Positions 13,121 through 27,080 of a stretch of 64,000 bases of DNA are shown piece after piece. The translations under genes and the position numbers were made by a program. The notes under the pieces were generated by a model. It ran no database searches. It was not told where the DNA came from and saw only the letters and a list, made by a program, of their open reading frames with translations. Within the stretch, counting starts at the first letter, position 1. Every line of letters begins with the position of its first letter. The stretch comes from Daucus carota subsp. sativus (Eukaryota; Streptophyta; Magnoliopsida; Apiales; Apiaceae): contig NC_030381.2 in the NCBI RefSeq assembly GCF_001625215.2, forward strand, positions 5,419,131 through 5,483,130. Direction: 5' to 3'.

Positions 13121-16100
13121 GACTACGCATGCAGTCAACGGTTGTTCTTGTTTACTCTTAATGGGACATTTACTAATAAACAATGGTAAACTCCCTTAGT
13201 TTGGATTATATTGTTTGCTTGTATTTCTTTAATGAGTTCTAAAGTTGTGCATGTGCTTCAGACTGCATTTGGCTTTCATATGTGATACTTTATAAGCACA
13301 AAGTGTAACTTTATGTTCTGAATCACCCTAAACACTTGAGCTGGATATTCTCTTAAACATGACTTTAACTGTCTAAGATACAAAGCTAAAGGTATAATTG
13401 CATTGAAGTAATCCTATCAACTGGAGCATCGTTTAGTTATCACTTATCAGTCTGGATCTAATTAAATTTTTTTTATTAAAGATACAGAAAAAAGGCTGAC
13501 AGCTACTATAATAATGTATCCTAACATACACAGAGGACCAGCACGGGGAAGTTATAATGAAAATGTATGCAAGATCTAGCTATTCTTCATACGGGCTAAT
13601 TCTTTTACATATTGTTCATCAGATATACCTCTACTAATTCTTACAAGTTAAGAACTCAAGAAGACCCAAAATTTATGACAGCTGACGAACTTACCGGTCT
13701 TACCACCTATCCTCTGATTTACCACTAACAATTTATCTGGGAAGTGGGGGTTTAGATTAGAACATTAAAGCTCTTACATAAGCACCTAAAGAAATATATC
13801 AACTATTTGCTTAGGCCATGCTAATGTTAGCTGGCCACCAGGCTCCCGCCTAGGATAAGCCACATTGTATATTCATCTTGGCCACTATTTGTAACATCCC
13901 ACATCGGTTTGATAAAAGAGTGTTTGGGCCTTTATAAACACAAGCAAATTACTAACGTATACTAATTTGCTAACATTTTTGGGCCAACCTGTGGTGGGTT
14001 GTTGGGTTCTGTCCGGGTTTCGTATGATATGTATACCAAAGGGCCAACCTGTGGTATATAAGATTTGTTTTTTTTTTGGTAAATTTCAAACAACTTATAA
14101 AATTTCAACTCTAATATATGTTGAGCAAGTCTATGTATATCTGTGTGAAATATAATAGAATCAATTATTTGGTCTAGAATTTGGGTTTAATATCACTTTC
14201 ATGACTGATTTTTTTTTTTTGGTAAGGACTTTCATGACTGATTAGAATCAAATATATTTGATTCTGATCAATCAAGAAAGTGATGTTTAAACCTCTAAAA
14301 ATAATGAGCCCAATAACCAAATCATCTACTTGGTCCACATTAAACATGCCAATCTGTCAACAGTAACTTGAATAAAACCACAGGCAGGGGTGACGCGTGC
14401 TCCAGGGGGGAGGGTACTTGGTGACTAGGGTGTTCCACGGAGTGCCTTAAAATTTTCAAAGTATATATGATTTGTACTTACTATTATATCTGTAATTTTA
14501 GACCTTCAGTTGGCTGAGTTGGTCTAAAGTTCTACATTGAGGTCCATTTTTGTAGCATGTAGCAACTAGATTCAAAAACAACTCCAACTATGTTCTCTCT
14601 CTAAGAAACCATGTCCGCCAAACAAACAAAAAGGAATCAAACTAGTTAAGAGGATATACAACATGAAAGAAACATAAATAGTTTTGTACAGGCTCCAGAG
14701 TAAGGTTTGAGCATACTGGAAGAAAGATCATACAGTTGCAATTTAATAATGGAAGGAAAGAACCAGATAACTTCAAGAGCAGCAAGAAACAGAAGCTAAT
14801 TTCCCTGAAGGTTTATCCATAAGAACAATATTTGATGGCTGTAGTGGTGGCTGCAGATGCTGCACTGTTTTTGCTGCAACCGAGTATAATAATAAGACTA
14901 AGATCAGCTCACTTAAGAAGAAACTAAAGTTAAGCAATACTATGAATAGAATTCATGAAATTTTAGCTGGCATATCAAGCATCTAAAGCATAACAAACCA
15001 GTTATCGTCAATATGAATATGAACATTCTAATAATGTAAGCAAGCTCAAATAAAACAGTATTAAGGTAATTGTTCAGACAAAAGGACAAAATCAAATAAA
15101 TAAGAAAGAATGTACCTGGGACATCTAAATGCTAGGACAAGACACTGGGGAACCACGATATCTACACGAGGATTGAAAATTCATCCAGGATATATATATA
15201 CAGTGAATGTTACACCAAGGTTCGCTGTGAAAAAGAATAAATACACAATGCACAACTGCATTAAGCTCAAAAAGTAGAAATATACAGACAATTCATGGCT
15301 ACACCTTTCAAACAGATAGTCAATGGTGATATTGATTTGTTATGGGTTTCCAAGATTAACAAGATGGCATGGCCTTTCTACTGCTGATATACTTTTCCAA
15401 TAACACTAGGTAATAGGCTGAATCCTGCTCGAGAGTAGTAATTCGACATAAGTAAATACTGTTTTTCTCAGCCTTCAAACAATACAAATAGACTTTCAGC
15501 AACAACAAAGAGAGTTTATTGCAAGAAAAACAAACATAAACTAAAACTATATGATGGTCAAAGGGGGGCTAAAAACAGCTAGAAAATCAAGGAAAATTAA
15601 AACCCCATATCAAAAATCTATAAACCCCACTACAAAACTAGCATAAACAACTTATATAGACAGAATGCAAAGCAAAAACCAATAGCCTGGATCATTAATT
15701 TCTTCGTAATAGGCTCAATGGCTCGACCTAGCCATACCCCCGGCACTAACGTTTATATACAGTGCATAAATATTCATAAGATATATCTGTGAACAAGAGT
15801 ACAAGACGATCAACAAATGCATGACAGTGATATATTGATTGTAATAAAAGTCAGGGGTGTTAGAGATAGATGAACCAATTAAACCATCTATGCCTTACAC
15901 AAGCCTTTAAGAACCTTAGTAAAATATGATCAGGGCTTAGGTTTCCGTTTAGAAGAGGTCTTAACTCTGAATCCTCCTACTCCCTCATCAGTCATCATCA
16001 AAACAGTAAAAAAAAAAGGAGGTTATTTTGCTAAACAAAGAAATAATTCCATTAACATCCAAACTATAGAAGTAGACATGCAGCAGCAACAAACAGAGTT

Positions 16101-17471
16101 CAATGCAATAAACAAACGTAAATTACCGAAGCTTCTTCTATGATCATCGAAAGGGAGCTAATAAAATCAGCTAAGAATTTCACATAAAGCCCATATCAAA
16201 AAAATCTACAAACCCCACTTCAAAATAAACATTATCGAGTTTAACACGTGAGAATGCACCAATTCATACTGTTACTGACCAATTCATAAACAACAAGGAT
16301 CAATATTGTGTTGTATAATGTCAGATCACTTGCTTCTTCAAAATTTACCGAACCCCTCACTCGTACATATAATTATTCCCTATATCTAATTGTTGAGCAA
16401 GTGATTTTGACCAGTAAAATTGATTATTTTGATTAATCCCTCGTAATCCCAACAATATGACTCGTAAATTCGATTTTTGAAATCCGGTTAATCATTATGA
16501 ATTTTTCTTAATCAAGATATATTTAATGTCAATATTTTACAATTTAAAGATTAAATATTAGTAATATATATTTATATTATATTTTTTTTTATCAAACGAG
16601 ATTAATTAATTTACCGACAATAGTATGAAATTATTAGTTTATGTTATTATTGTTCTCAAAAGAAAAGCTTAGAATGATTGTTGAATATTTTAGTACTTGT
16701 GTGTCTAACCAAAGTTTTCGCTTTGATTAGATATTTAATATTTTATTATTATTATTATTATCTCATATTTTTTCACAACTTTTTGTTAATTAAGATGTTA
16801 TGTGTTTGTCAAGATTTATATGTTATAAATGGATTTATTTTTCCTCCTACTATATATACTTTTTCTATTCCATTAATTTATCATTCTTATGTTTATCTTT
16901 GTTTGTTTTGATTTTCAGGATCATGGAAGGGGACTTTATGGGTTTTCTTATTCAGACTTTAAAGTCTTATTATCTAAACGTCTGGAGATACTTACGTATC
17001 TTTCGATTAGATTTTATTGGATGAAAGGAATCATTGTTGCAGTTATTGTATCTATGATACAACTCATCTACGAGTATGTAGATCTTGACCAAAAAAAGAT
17101 ATATATAATAATTTATTAGAAATAAAATAATATATTACTTTAATTATGAACAGTTAATGAACTTTTGATATATTAAATATACATTTGTTAATAAATAAAT
17201 AATGTAATAATAATTAAATATTAAATAATATTTTAATATTAAAATACATCCTTGATTTTGAATTAATCCTGAATCGGTAACTCAATCGATTAGGTCTGAT
17301 TCTCGATTTCCCTAACAATGCATGTATCATATAATTGAGAAAAATAATAAAATTTATATCATTTGAAAGTATATTTAGTCTTTTTTTTAAAGAAATATTT
17401 AGTCTATTTTAATATACAACTTTCGAATTTTAAAATTAATAAATAGAAAATTTGTAATTTTCAAAAAATAA
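13121..17471. other. 3' region of protease and gene-poor stretch
   Basis: About 200 bp of probable 3' untranslated region, then AT-rich DNA without a recognisable gene. At 13890 a sequence starting TGTAACATCCCACATCGG resembles the terminus of small LTR (TRIM-type) elements but its other end is not clear. The words GGGCCAACCTGTGGT occur twice at 13981 and 14041. 14190-14290 is a small imperfect palindrome. 14600-16330 and 16400-17330 show nothing I can assign. Confidence 0.4.
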
Positions 17472-17847
17472 GAGCATCTCCAATGGCGTTGACTATAATC
17501 GTTAGCTAAATTGGACTTACGTGAAATTTGCTGAACCTGTAAGACATTTTGCTTCGATGGTATTGGCTATATTGGTTGGTTATAATTTAGGAACAGTATA
17601 TTATTAATATTTTAGATTGTTATAAATAGAATATATCACTTTAATATTGTAATAAGTGATGTGTAATCTTCCACAGATTTTCTTACAGGCCTGTAGCGGA
17701 TCGACAAATATAGTCAAGGTTGATTATAATATAGATAACAGGTGGGGATGGTTGGAGCGTGAATTTTTTAAGCCATTAGATATAGTTTTTATTATTGGTG
17801 TGACAAGTAGGATTTTAGCTAAGGGGTCTTCATGGTTGGAGATGCTT
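17472..17847. mobile_element. Tourist-like MITE (GAGCATCTCC ends)
   Basis: The element starts GAGCATCTCCAATGG and ends with the near complement GGTTGGAGATGCTT. TAA flanks it on both sides (17469-17471 and 17848-17850), as expected for PIF/Harbinger-type insertion. 376 bp, no coding capacity. Confidence 0.7.
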
Positions 17848-17884
17848 TAATATATTTTACAATAATAATTTATAAATTATAAAT

Positions 17885-18521
17885 GGGCAAATTAATTTAT
17901 AGGTCCTTGAACTATTGACGTTTTATTGTCTAGGTCCTTAAACTAAAGATTCCGTATTTTAGGTCACTTAACTTTTCTATTTTCTGATCTAAGTCCTTCC
18001 GTCAAAAAGATTCTAACGGTGTTAACTAGGGTTCCTGAGTTTTATACAGATCAAAGCAATTTTGAAGGTGTTAGTGATATCCAAACTCAAAGTTCAAGTA
18101 GTCAAATTGAAGCTTGAATTACTAGCGACACTCATATGACAACAATTTTCACAAATTAGATTTAATTTTAAAAAACCCCAAATTGGACCATAAATTTAGG
18201 GTTCTTTATCGAATTTAGTGACCTAAATTTATAAAATTTTAAATTGAACATAATTTTTGAAAATTGGTGTCATATGAATGTCGCCAGCGACTCAAACTTC
18301 AATTTGACTACTTGAACTTTGAATTTGGATATCACTAACACCTTCAAAATTGCTTTGATTTGTATGAATTCAAGAACCCTAGTTAACACCGTTAGTCTTT
18401 TTGACGGAAGGACTTAAATCAGAAAACTGAAAAGTTAAGTGACCTGAAATACAGAATCTTTAGTTCAGAGACCTAGATAATAAAACGTCAATAGTTCAGG
18501 GACCTGCAATTTAATTTTCCC
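17885..18521. mobile_element. Foldback Mutator-type MITE, family B
   Basis: A 637 bp element with long inverted halves; ends GGGCAAATTAATTT and AATTTAATTTTCCC. The flanking 10-mers AATTATAAAT and ATTTATAAAT differ at one position and are read as the target duplication. The interior contains words such as GTTAACACCGTTAG in both orientations. No coding capacity. Confidence 0.8.
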
Positions 18522-19254
18522 ATTTATAAATACATCTCTTTTGTAATATCAATACATAATGGATAACTTATGTAAAAAATAAACTAAATGTAAAAAACCT
18601 TTTTGTAATAGATACAACATAGAAAATCATTTGATCCTAATTAAAAATTATAAATATATTTAATTTAATTATTGTAGTATCGTCAACTCATGTATAAAAT
18701 AATTTAAATACAAGACTGATTTGTATAATTATGATTTTAAACGATATCATGTATAACTTAATTACAAAACTGACTTAAATTATTAATATTAAGGTGTTAT
18801 AATTTGCATAATCAAATTAATTGTAGTGTTCGAATGAAATTAATATTGACAATTATTTAAAATTCAAAATCAAATTAAATTCATAAAATGTATAACTAGT
18901 TCAAACCATAAAAACGATTTAATTTAGTTTCAAAATATTTTTAGCGTACTTTTTTTATATGACGCTTGATTTTTTGCACAAGTTTCAATGTTCTTTGACC
19001 GAGCTGTTGAAATCGTTATCTTTAAAATTTTCTCTTTTTGAATAAAAATAAATAAAAATAATATTATTTAAAAAAATTTAAAAATAATAATTCTAGGGTC
19101 CGGTCAAAGCATGTTGAAATGTGTGTAAGAGGTCAATCATCATATTATATAAAAAACAAAAGAAATATATTTTTATCTTATTTTTAAATAAATTGTATAT
19201 CTGTATTTAAAAATTTAAAATGCCAGTGGACAAACAAGGGACGGACTCGGGCAG
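18522..19254. other. AT-rich intergenic DNA
   Basis: Very AT-rich, no gene or clear repeat structure seen. Confidence 0.4.
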
Positions 19255-21270
19255 TATAAATACAGATCAAGAAGCACAAGTCCTCTACTTTTGTATTCCT
19301 GTATTCTTGAACAATCAACAACCGGCATTCCTGTATTCCTGTATGATAAAAAACAGACTGCACAACTAATATTTGACACTCTTTTGTATGTATCGGAGCT
19401 CAATATTGGCGTGCCTCTACTTTCAAATTGCTTGGCACTAGTTCTCACCTCATCAGGTATCCTTGACTTTAGTCTTTTTCATCTTCTTTTGCTGCTTTAA
19501 TTATTTTTTTTGAGTCAGTTGATTCGTAGATTCGTTATGTGTTAAATCACTTAAAATTAACGATGCCCACGTATTAGTATGCGTTAATTAGTTCAAACTG
19601 AGCCATTTGTTATGGGTTTTAAGCAGAATTTTGAGCAGTGCTGTTAGGTGTTTGATGAAAGTCCTCTGAGAAGATTTATATTGTGTTCCAAAGGAAATTG
19701 ATGGTGTGTTATTAGACTATAAATGGGTGAATGGTTTGTTGAAATTAGTTAAGAGTAACGACCCATGTAGGCCAGTAGCAAATACTACATATTGTGGTGG
19801 ATGATGTTACTAGTAGAATTGAATGAGTAGCTTCGATAAATTGTGTGGAAGTGAACAGAATTGGGCAAAATAAATGTTTAGCGTTTGATTGCTTTGTTTC
19901 CGATTTATCCCCAATCCATACCATGTCCATCCGGATACAGCACAACATTGGATTGAGAGTTGCTCGAATTAGTCTTTTGGTAATTGGAAAATATCAAAAC
20001 AATGAATTGAGAAAGTATGTGATCCAGTGGGACGTGGGTATATGTGAACCAACTATATACTAGACTTTAGGATATGTTTGACAAACAATTATTTGATAAA
20101 CTATTTTTTAACTTTGTTTTCGGTTTATTGAGTTTTTTTTAGACATATTTAATGATAAATATATGTTTTTGATATTTTAAAAGAGTAAATTAATTTTATT
20201 AACATTAAATACGTTGATCCCAACAATCATATGATAGATATAATTACATTGATTTATTTGACCGTACATATAATACTCCCCTTGTAAATCATAATTAATA
20301 AATTACCCTTTTCTCTATTTGTTTTTAAAATAAATAGAAAAAAGATATATAAACAAACCTATGTTACCCGGACTCGGCTAAAAGTGTCCAACATGGATAC
20401 ATGTCCGAGTGTCGGATTAGGCAATATTCTAAAAACCTTACATGCTTTTGACCTAAAATAAGTGTCAGAGTATCCATACGCATGTTCGAGTGTCGAGTGT
20501 CTGACACGAGGAATTCTCACAAAATGAAGAGTCGGGGTAAAATAGAAACAAACAATGAAAGTCAGACTAACGTATGTCTTCTTAACTCTAACGTGTTCTA
20601 GTTCAGATGTGTCTAACTTCAAGACAAGCACGAAGCCGTCATGTGTTTTATTCCAAGACAAACATGAAGGCCAAAATATTCTTTTCCCTGTAAATGGAGA
20701 AATATGAAAAATATGATTTAAAATTAGCTAAGAAGACCACAAAAGAAGTAAAATACACATCATTAACAGTTAACACATATTAATATTAAAAAACATTTAC
20801 AAATAGATATAAAAATGTATATTGTTTCTACTGCCCATTTACTATATATAAAATAAATCTCTTAAAGAAAATATAATTAATCGGTTAATAACATTTAATC
20901 AAACTTCAATACATTTTCATAAAATTTCTCATATGAAAAAATGTGGGTATCCAACAATACTAAACCTGAAACCACTAATAAAATGATGTTAAAAAATAAT
21001 TTAACAAAAAATTTTGAATTATATACTCACGCATGCTTCGCACAGATTTAAGGCTAGCTAGATTAATTCAAGAACACATATGGACATATGGTTGTTCATC
21101 TGGTCATCTCTATGTCTGTTCAATGTATCGACTCAAAAATGTTTATATGTTCTATACTTCTATGTATTCTGTATAATTTGACAACTTAACTAAATTGTTT
21201 TGCTTTGGGAGATAACTAGATACCAAAGTATTGGGACTGTTACTAGAGCTAAGCTGACAAATCTCAGCAG
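19255..21270 (+). other. Possible promoter, leader exon and leader intron of the 136-residue gene
   Basis: TATAAATA at 19255-19262 predicts a start near 19287. A donor after CATCAG at 19456 and an acceptor just before the ATG at 21271 (atctcagcag) would give a leader exon of about 170 bp and a 1.8 kb intron. This is inferred from consensus only. 20360-20660 carries a degenerate repeat with words like CCGAGTGTCGGAT. Confidence 0.3.
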
Positions 21271-22977
21271 ATGGATAAAAAGGATATGTTAGGGCGCAAT
21301 AGAGTCGAAGATGTTAATTGGCTCTGCTGCCTGAGCGAACCTGAGCTTGTAAGTGCTTTAAGTACTGGACATATATATTTAGATATACCTGCTTAAAAGC
21401 TTTTACTAAAATTCCCATCTTCATGTCAGGATCTACTGATTGATTTAAAGATGATGGTCCTTCAACGTGCCAAAAAAATTGATTGTGATTCTTTGGTTAA
21501 GAAGTTTGACTTGAAGATCCTCCGAGCGCTTGGTATGTTGTCAATTCCTTTGTGCTATAATTCCCAAAATTAGTTCCTTCGCAAACTTCAATGCAACACG
21601 TGATAATTTAAAATATGTATTTCATCTTTGTGTATCTATAATTGAAAACTTACAATATCAAGTTGAAGAGAAAGTTTCGATCAGTTGCACAGGAAATAAA
21701 TGAATTTTTCTAAGCCTCAGTGTTGGCTTCATACTGCAGGCTGTATTTTATGCATATACTTTGTAAACATACAAGTTTTTGGATAATTGAAGTTAGTGGA
21801 ACTCAGCTGCATTGACCAGTTAGCATTCATATTTATGATTGTGTTCACATTGTCCTGCTTGAATTTCCTTATGCAGGATTCATTTTGATGGAGCACTTTA
21901 AAGAGAACATCAAAAATATGACAAACACCCCTGACTTGGCAGACATTTGTGCTTCTTTAGACAGATGTAATTTACTGAAACTGGATGACCAGGATGGTTC
22001 TGGTTCGGCAAGTATAGAAGAACTGAAAATATTAACTGGGAATAGAAAAAGGAGAGCTGTGGAATTGTAAGTAATAGCAGTGACACTAAACAAGCAATTT
22101 TTTTTCTAATTGTATATACTTTTGTATGCTTGTGGCACAGGTGTGTTTCTTTGGCAAACAGGTGCTGAAATCAGTTTAACTGAAATGCTAAACTGTGTGT
22201 TAATAAAGGTCATGTATCTAGACAGAAACAATTTAATACCCTAGCAGAAGCTTGCAGAGCTGCCCCCCTTCCCCCCCCCCCCCCCAACAAACACACACAC
22301 ACGTCAGATAGAACTGTGGTACTCAGGACTAGAAGTTTGTTTTTTGGTTTTCACTAGTACAATAATTGACCCCGAACCTTGCTCCAAAATATGATTTATA
22401 CTATTCGATGTATAACTTAAAAACTTTGTTTCTTTGTGTTTACTCTTGAATAACATTGTTTTATGATTTGTTCGTTTATATTTTAAGTACAAATTGATAT
22501 TCTAAATTAGAATTAGCGGTGATTGGTGATTTTTATAATTTGTTCGAAGCAGATAGTTCCTCATGTACTGTATAAGCAAATATAGTTTTTGATGAAATCG
22601 AAGGAAAAACAACATTAATATATGAAAACTGAGAAGTCAAAACACCACGAGTGTTTTGCATCAAATTTGAGTTTAAATTTTGGTATGTATGATCTCCAGC
22701 AACAATCACATTGTGTAATCTATTAATGTTTCGGTCCTGCATTGTTTTTCATATAGTACAAAAGATGAAAGCTATCCTGTAAACCATTGTGAATTTCGTC
22801 TTTGCTTTATTAACATGCTCATAGTTTTTCATTTCACTGTGTATGTGCTGAATGGATAGTTGCAATCACGATAGTGTATATAGTGTTGATACTTCTTGTA
22901 CTGCTAACTTGAACAAGGTTTTATATATGTATTCCAGATATAACGAGGAGGTGCTTGAAGATCCCAGAGGCTGCTAA
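21271..22977 (+). CDS. Small protein of unknown function, four coding exons
   Basis: Exons 21271-21348, 21430-21532, 21877-22066 and 22938-22977 join in frame with standard GT-AG borders to give 136 residues. I do not recognise a named family. The sequence is mostly helical and rich in Leu and charged residues. The segment VNWLCCLSEPELDLLIDLK (15-33) looks conserved in style. Residues 98-109 (DQDGSGSASIEE) fit the ligand positions of an EF-hand loop (Asp1, Asp3, Ser5, Gly6, Glu12), with Ala at the usual hydrophobic position 8. RKRR at 117-120 could be a nuclear signal. The intron structure with phase-consistent joins is strong evidence for a real gene. Its third intron holds a poly-C/CA microsatellite. 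Calcium binding or nuclear location are guesses from motifs. Confidence 0.75.
22266..22303. repeat. Poly-C and CA microsatellite in intron
   Basis: A run of cytosines followed by (CA)n inside the last intron of the 136-residue gene. Confidence 0.85.
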
Positions 22978-24721
22978 TGGACTGTGATTAGCATATGCTG
23001 TTCGCATGATGTGACTCTTTGTTGTTGTCTACAGTTAGTCGTCTTGATCATTTTAGTAGGCAGATATTAGCCTTATAGTTATCATTTTTGGCCCCCAGTG
23101 ATTTCATTTTAGTTATGTTCCTTGATTCTAGTTTTGTGTACCAACTGTCTATGACCTATATAGACTTTCATATCCAAATTTCAATTAATACAGAGTAAAA
23201 TGGACACTTCTAGTTGTTAAAGATGATTTACTTGTATTCTCAGCCCGAAATGACTTTCATGTATATGAAGTTACGAACAGTCATCCAATGATCATAGTCC
23301 TGGCATTCACCCCTATATATATTGCAGTTCAGTTGATTCAGTTGACTTGGATGATTCGACTTAGGTTTAGTACTATGCCTTGCTAAGTGCATTTAGGCAC
23401 CCATAGGATTGAATGCGCGGTGAAAAGAAGATATCTTAATACTTCTCAGTTCTGTACGGTATACTTCCAGACATGCTAGTGTTTTTTTCTGACTTACAGG
23501 GAAAGCGGAAGAGAATAAGGTTAGCCAAATAATCTTCATGTAGGCATGCTTGCTTGTTACTTTTTGTTGTATTCATCAAAGCCATGGAAATGAAGTGCTT
23601 TAGGGACCTCCATTTTCTAAAAAAGCTTGTTTCTAGTGGTCTCTTCTTTGTCATCTTATTTCCTGTATAGTTATCTCCTTTTGATACCAAAAGCTTGAGG
23701 TGATGGGCACTTGAAATTTCTTGTTACAGAAAAAGGAAATTATGAGCCGCAAGGTATCATAGTACATGCTTTGCTTCATAGGCAATCTATTGTGGAAGAA
23801 ATTGTGTCCCGAGTCAATCTAATCATGCTAGTTATTGTAATAATACTCCCATGTTTTGTAACCTCTAGCTAAAGCATATTATTCTCTCTAAGGGAGGAAA
23901 AAATTTATAACGTTCAAGGAATATCATCATTCGATTCCAAGTTAAGAACTTTGGTTGGTCGGAAAACACTCGATAAAAAAAATGTATGGATTTTTCGCAT
24001 AAGCAATATAAGCAATGTTTTTAAATTTATTTATTTAAAAATCCCCGATTAGTCTTTAGAATATATTTTACTCATTTACCGATGATTTGGTTAAAAAATT
24101 TAGATAAATTCTCAATAATTCTTAAATCGATAGGTTAATTGATTAGTTCTGATTTCTGCAAGATCGGAGCATTATTAGGTTTTATATTCTTTCCTCGGCA
24201 TTAACCGTTGAATCAACCCTACAATACGGTTGTATGTCTTGTTTTATGGTTTTTAAAGACGTAAATTGACAAAAAAAAATCTCATGTGAAAGAACACACT
24301 CCCTAGTCCCTACTAGCAGCAGCTATATGAAATTTGACTTGTTCAAAAGACAAATCTGTAATAGTAATATATGTTCCCCGTTGATCAGAGGCTGTGGTGC
24401 TTTTGACAATATATTAACATACATTATTCAAAACACTCCAAAGTTAAAGTGTTTGGAAGGTGAGAGTAGTTAATTTTTGGTACAAAGAACATAAATTATT
24501 TCTCTTTGACTTTTTTATGCCTGCTTTTTCTTGTTTCTAAATTTTGAATTTATATGCTCTTTTGCCCTTCTCTCGTCACCAACCGAAAGAAAATTTACAT
24601 TTTCTCCACGACCGAAAGGGCAGGTCACACCAATGCTCTGTGCTTGAATCGACTCCTGCAGACAGTTTGTCTGAAAATAAAATTGTTATGTTGAATAAGT
24701 TACAGCGTTGGACTTAACTCA
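22978..24721. other. 3' region of the 136-residue gene and intergenic DNA
   Basis: Probable 3' untranslated region for about 200 bp, then AT-rich sequence. No gene recognised; frames at 23436-23690 have no domain. Confidence 0.35.
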
Positions 24722-25386
24722 GGGGTGTTTGGCCCGGACGTTTAAATCCGGCTTCCGGAATTATAAGTTGAAAGCATATTTTTGTACCGTTTATATAAAA
24801 AAGTCAAGAAATACTTATAAAAAACTAAAAATACTACTTATAAGTCTTAATCTGCTTCTAACTTCTATTTCACTTTTTTACTTTAAGCAAGAACCACTTA
24901 TTTTAATCTCACGCAAATGACCTCTTAAAATTGTGACACGTGAAGTTGGGAGTTTAAAATATCTGTTTAGATAATTTTGGTTTATTAATGACTTAAGAGT
25001 TATTAAAAATGTAACAATAAAAATAAAAATAATTTATGCTTTATGGGTAATTTTTATTTAAAAAAAGCTCAGAAAAATTAAGTTACTGAAAAAGATATCT
25101 CAAACTAAATTTGTGACTGTAAGTCAATTTCTGATTTAAGGGGTATTTGGTCAGGCTTTTAAACTTGGCTATAAATTGAAAGCACTTATTTGTAGCATTT
25201 GTGTTAAAAGTTAAAAAATGAAAAATGATTATATGAAGTTGAGAATAATAGTTTTTGTTTCATGACTTATATTTCTTTCTCAAACACTTTAATCACTTAT
25301 AATCCCTAACTTCCTTCTAACTTCTATTTGACTTCTCTATTTTAATCAAAAAATATTTATTTTAAATTCACTCAAACAGTCTCTTA
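24722..25386. repeat. Two degenerate GGGGTGTTTGG-type repeats
   Basis: Copies at about 24722-24925 and 25140-25386 start GGGGTRTTTGG and share the interior order TTATAAGTTGAAAGCA, TAACTTCTATTT, CACTTATTTTAA. The same family recurs at 48173-48408, 53206-53437 and 63091-63285. The ends resemble hAT-type MITEs, but no target duplication could be confirmed. Confidence 0.55.
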
Positions 25387-25832
25387 AAAGTCAATTTCTG
25401 ACTTATTTCACAAATTGATATTTTTCAGTTTAAAATAAGAAACCGTTTTAAAGCGGGACAAACAGACTCATGTACTCCCACGTTCTTGTGAAAGCGGACA
25501 ATCTTACAAATATATTCCAAATATTAAGAGAAAATATTACCGTGAAACTTAAAATTGAAATGACTGATATAAAACATAAACGAAATATTTTTTTTAACGA
25601 GAAACTTATCATGAATCTACTGATTTATGCCATTTTCGTCATTGCTGGTGCAAGGTATAAACGATCATCCACCGAAAATACCGATTAACGGAGCAGCGAG
25701 AACCAAGAGAAGCATGCGTGAGAAGAAAGATGATTTTACAATGTCAGGTTTATTTTATCTTTAGATTGGCATATCATTTTTTAAATAATCCCCACAGAAA
25801 GCATGCGATTACACAAGATAATACACCTAATT

Positions 25833-27080
25833 TTTTTTGACAAAATGCAAATTCATTCCATTAAATTAAAACAAGTCTAGTCGGGACAAATCCCCAACTA
25901 ACAATGCAATCAGGTTGATAAACAATAAAACGAGATAAACAAATAGCCGCATTGTTTCCAGACTGCTTAACAAACTGAATCCAAGGATTCTTGAAATTGA
26001 AAATGAATACAAAGGCTTCTCGAGTAATCCAGCCTACATCAATCCCGAAAATGGTAGCTTCACAATTGACCTTCACACTAGTTACATGGCTGTTGCGGTG
26101 TTCAGACGACTCAGTTGTAAAAACTAAGAGCATCTCCAAGAGCCTCCTTGTTGGCTCCTAAATATAATATAAAAAATGTGGCTCTTAGTAATTTAGGACA
26201 AAGTTAAGAGTGTAAACTCCAACAATACTCTCTACATCTCTTCTCTATTTCATATTTTATTCATATATTGGGCTCCACTATAACAAAAGAGAGGGAAAGA
26301 TGGAAGTTGATTGGAGGGAAGGATTTTTTTATTGTGAAAAAATAAGTTAGGAGCCATGTGGTGGCTCTTAACTTTGAGGAGAGAGGAGAGAGAAACAAGA
26401 GGCTCTTAAGATTTAAGAGCCACTTAAGAGTCTCTTGGAGCAACATTTTGGTTCTCCCTCCTCAAATCTCAAGTTAGGAGCCTAAATGAAGAGTCTCTTG
26501 GAGATGCTCTAAGCAATGAGGAACAAGGGTCCTCGAATAATGAACAACTATAATTTGTGAAAGGTGAGCACATGCGATCGTCACCGTTCCAAGCATACCC
26601 CAGCTATCTACATGCCGGGAGCCAGCTATAGACATGCCGAAAGTAATAATGATGCGGTAACCTAGATCTCCCAAAACTCCATCACAATCATTCTCATTGA
26701 TAACACAGAAAGACATAACAACGCAGAATCACCCAAGAATGGGGTACTAAATCAACACAAGCCAAAAGGCGAGACGGGAAAACACAATCGGACCTTTGAT
26801 TTCAAAAGATCTGATTTATTCAGAAAACAATCAAGCCCAAACTCAAATCCGAAACAGATCCGAGAATAAAACTCGATTGAAATCTTCGAGGTTTAAGCAA
26901 CACTCGATTTTATTGAAAAACAAAAAACTGGTAAATAGTGGAGAAGATGGGAGAGCGAAAATGATTTGGTGGATGAAGAGGATGAAGGTGAAGAATGGAG
27001 AAGTGACGGCTAGTTTTGGGAGTCGACTCTCAAAACCCTAATTTGAGAGAGAACGGAGAGTTTAATATTCGTTTAATCTT
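25833..27080 (-). mobile_element. Retroposon with LINE-type RNase H remnant, MITE-split
   Basis: Bounded by a perfect 17 bp direct repeat AGATAATACACCTAATT (25816-25832 and 27081-27097). On the minus strand its 3' end is an A-run (plus-strand T-run at 25831) as in LINEs. The minus-strand frame 25861-26125 reads like the C-terminal end of a LINE RNase H region (GNNAAICLSRF). The other end (26720-27060) looks like a leader followed by a few codons. Most of a LINE is missing, so this is an internally deleted or non-autonomous copy. A Tourist-like MITE at 26128-26509 interrupts it. Confidence 0.65.
26128..26509. mobile_element. Tourist-like MITE inside the retroposon
   Basis: A 382 bp element starting GAGCATCTCCAAGAG and ending CTCTTGGAGATGCTC, bordered by TAA at 26125-26127 and 26510-26512. 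Repeated GGCTCTTA and TAAGAGCC words inside fold back on each other. It belongs to the same end family as 17472-17847 and the lone right end at about 7174-7191. Confidence 0.85.

Noticed and set aside
15930..16005. C/D-box snoRNA-like motifs (TGATGA and CTGA) on the minus strand
   Set aside because: No terminal stem could be found and no guide target was evident; likely chance.
16678..17119. Overlapping short frames rich in Tyr, Phe and Leu
   Set aside because: Composition follows the AT-rich sequence; no domain or exon structure could be supported.
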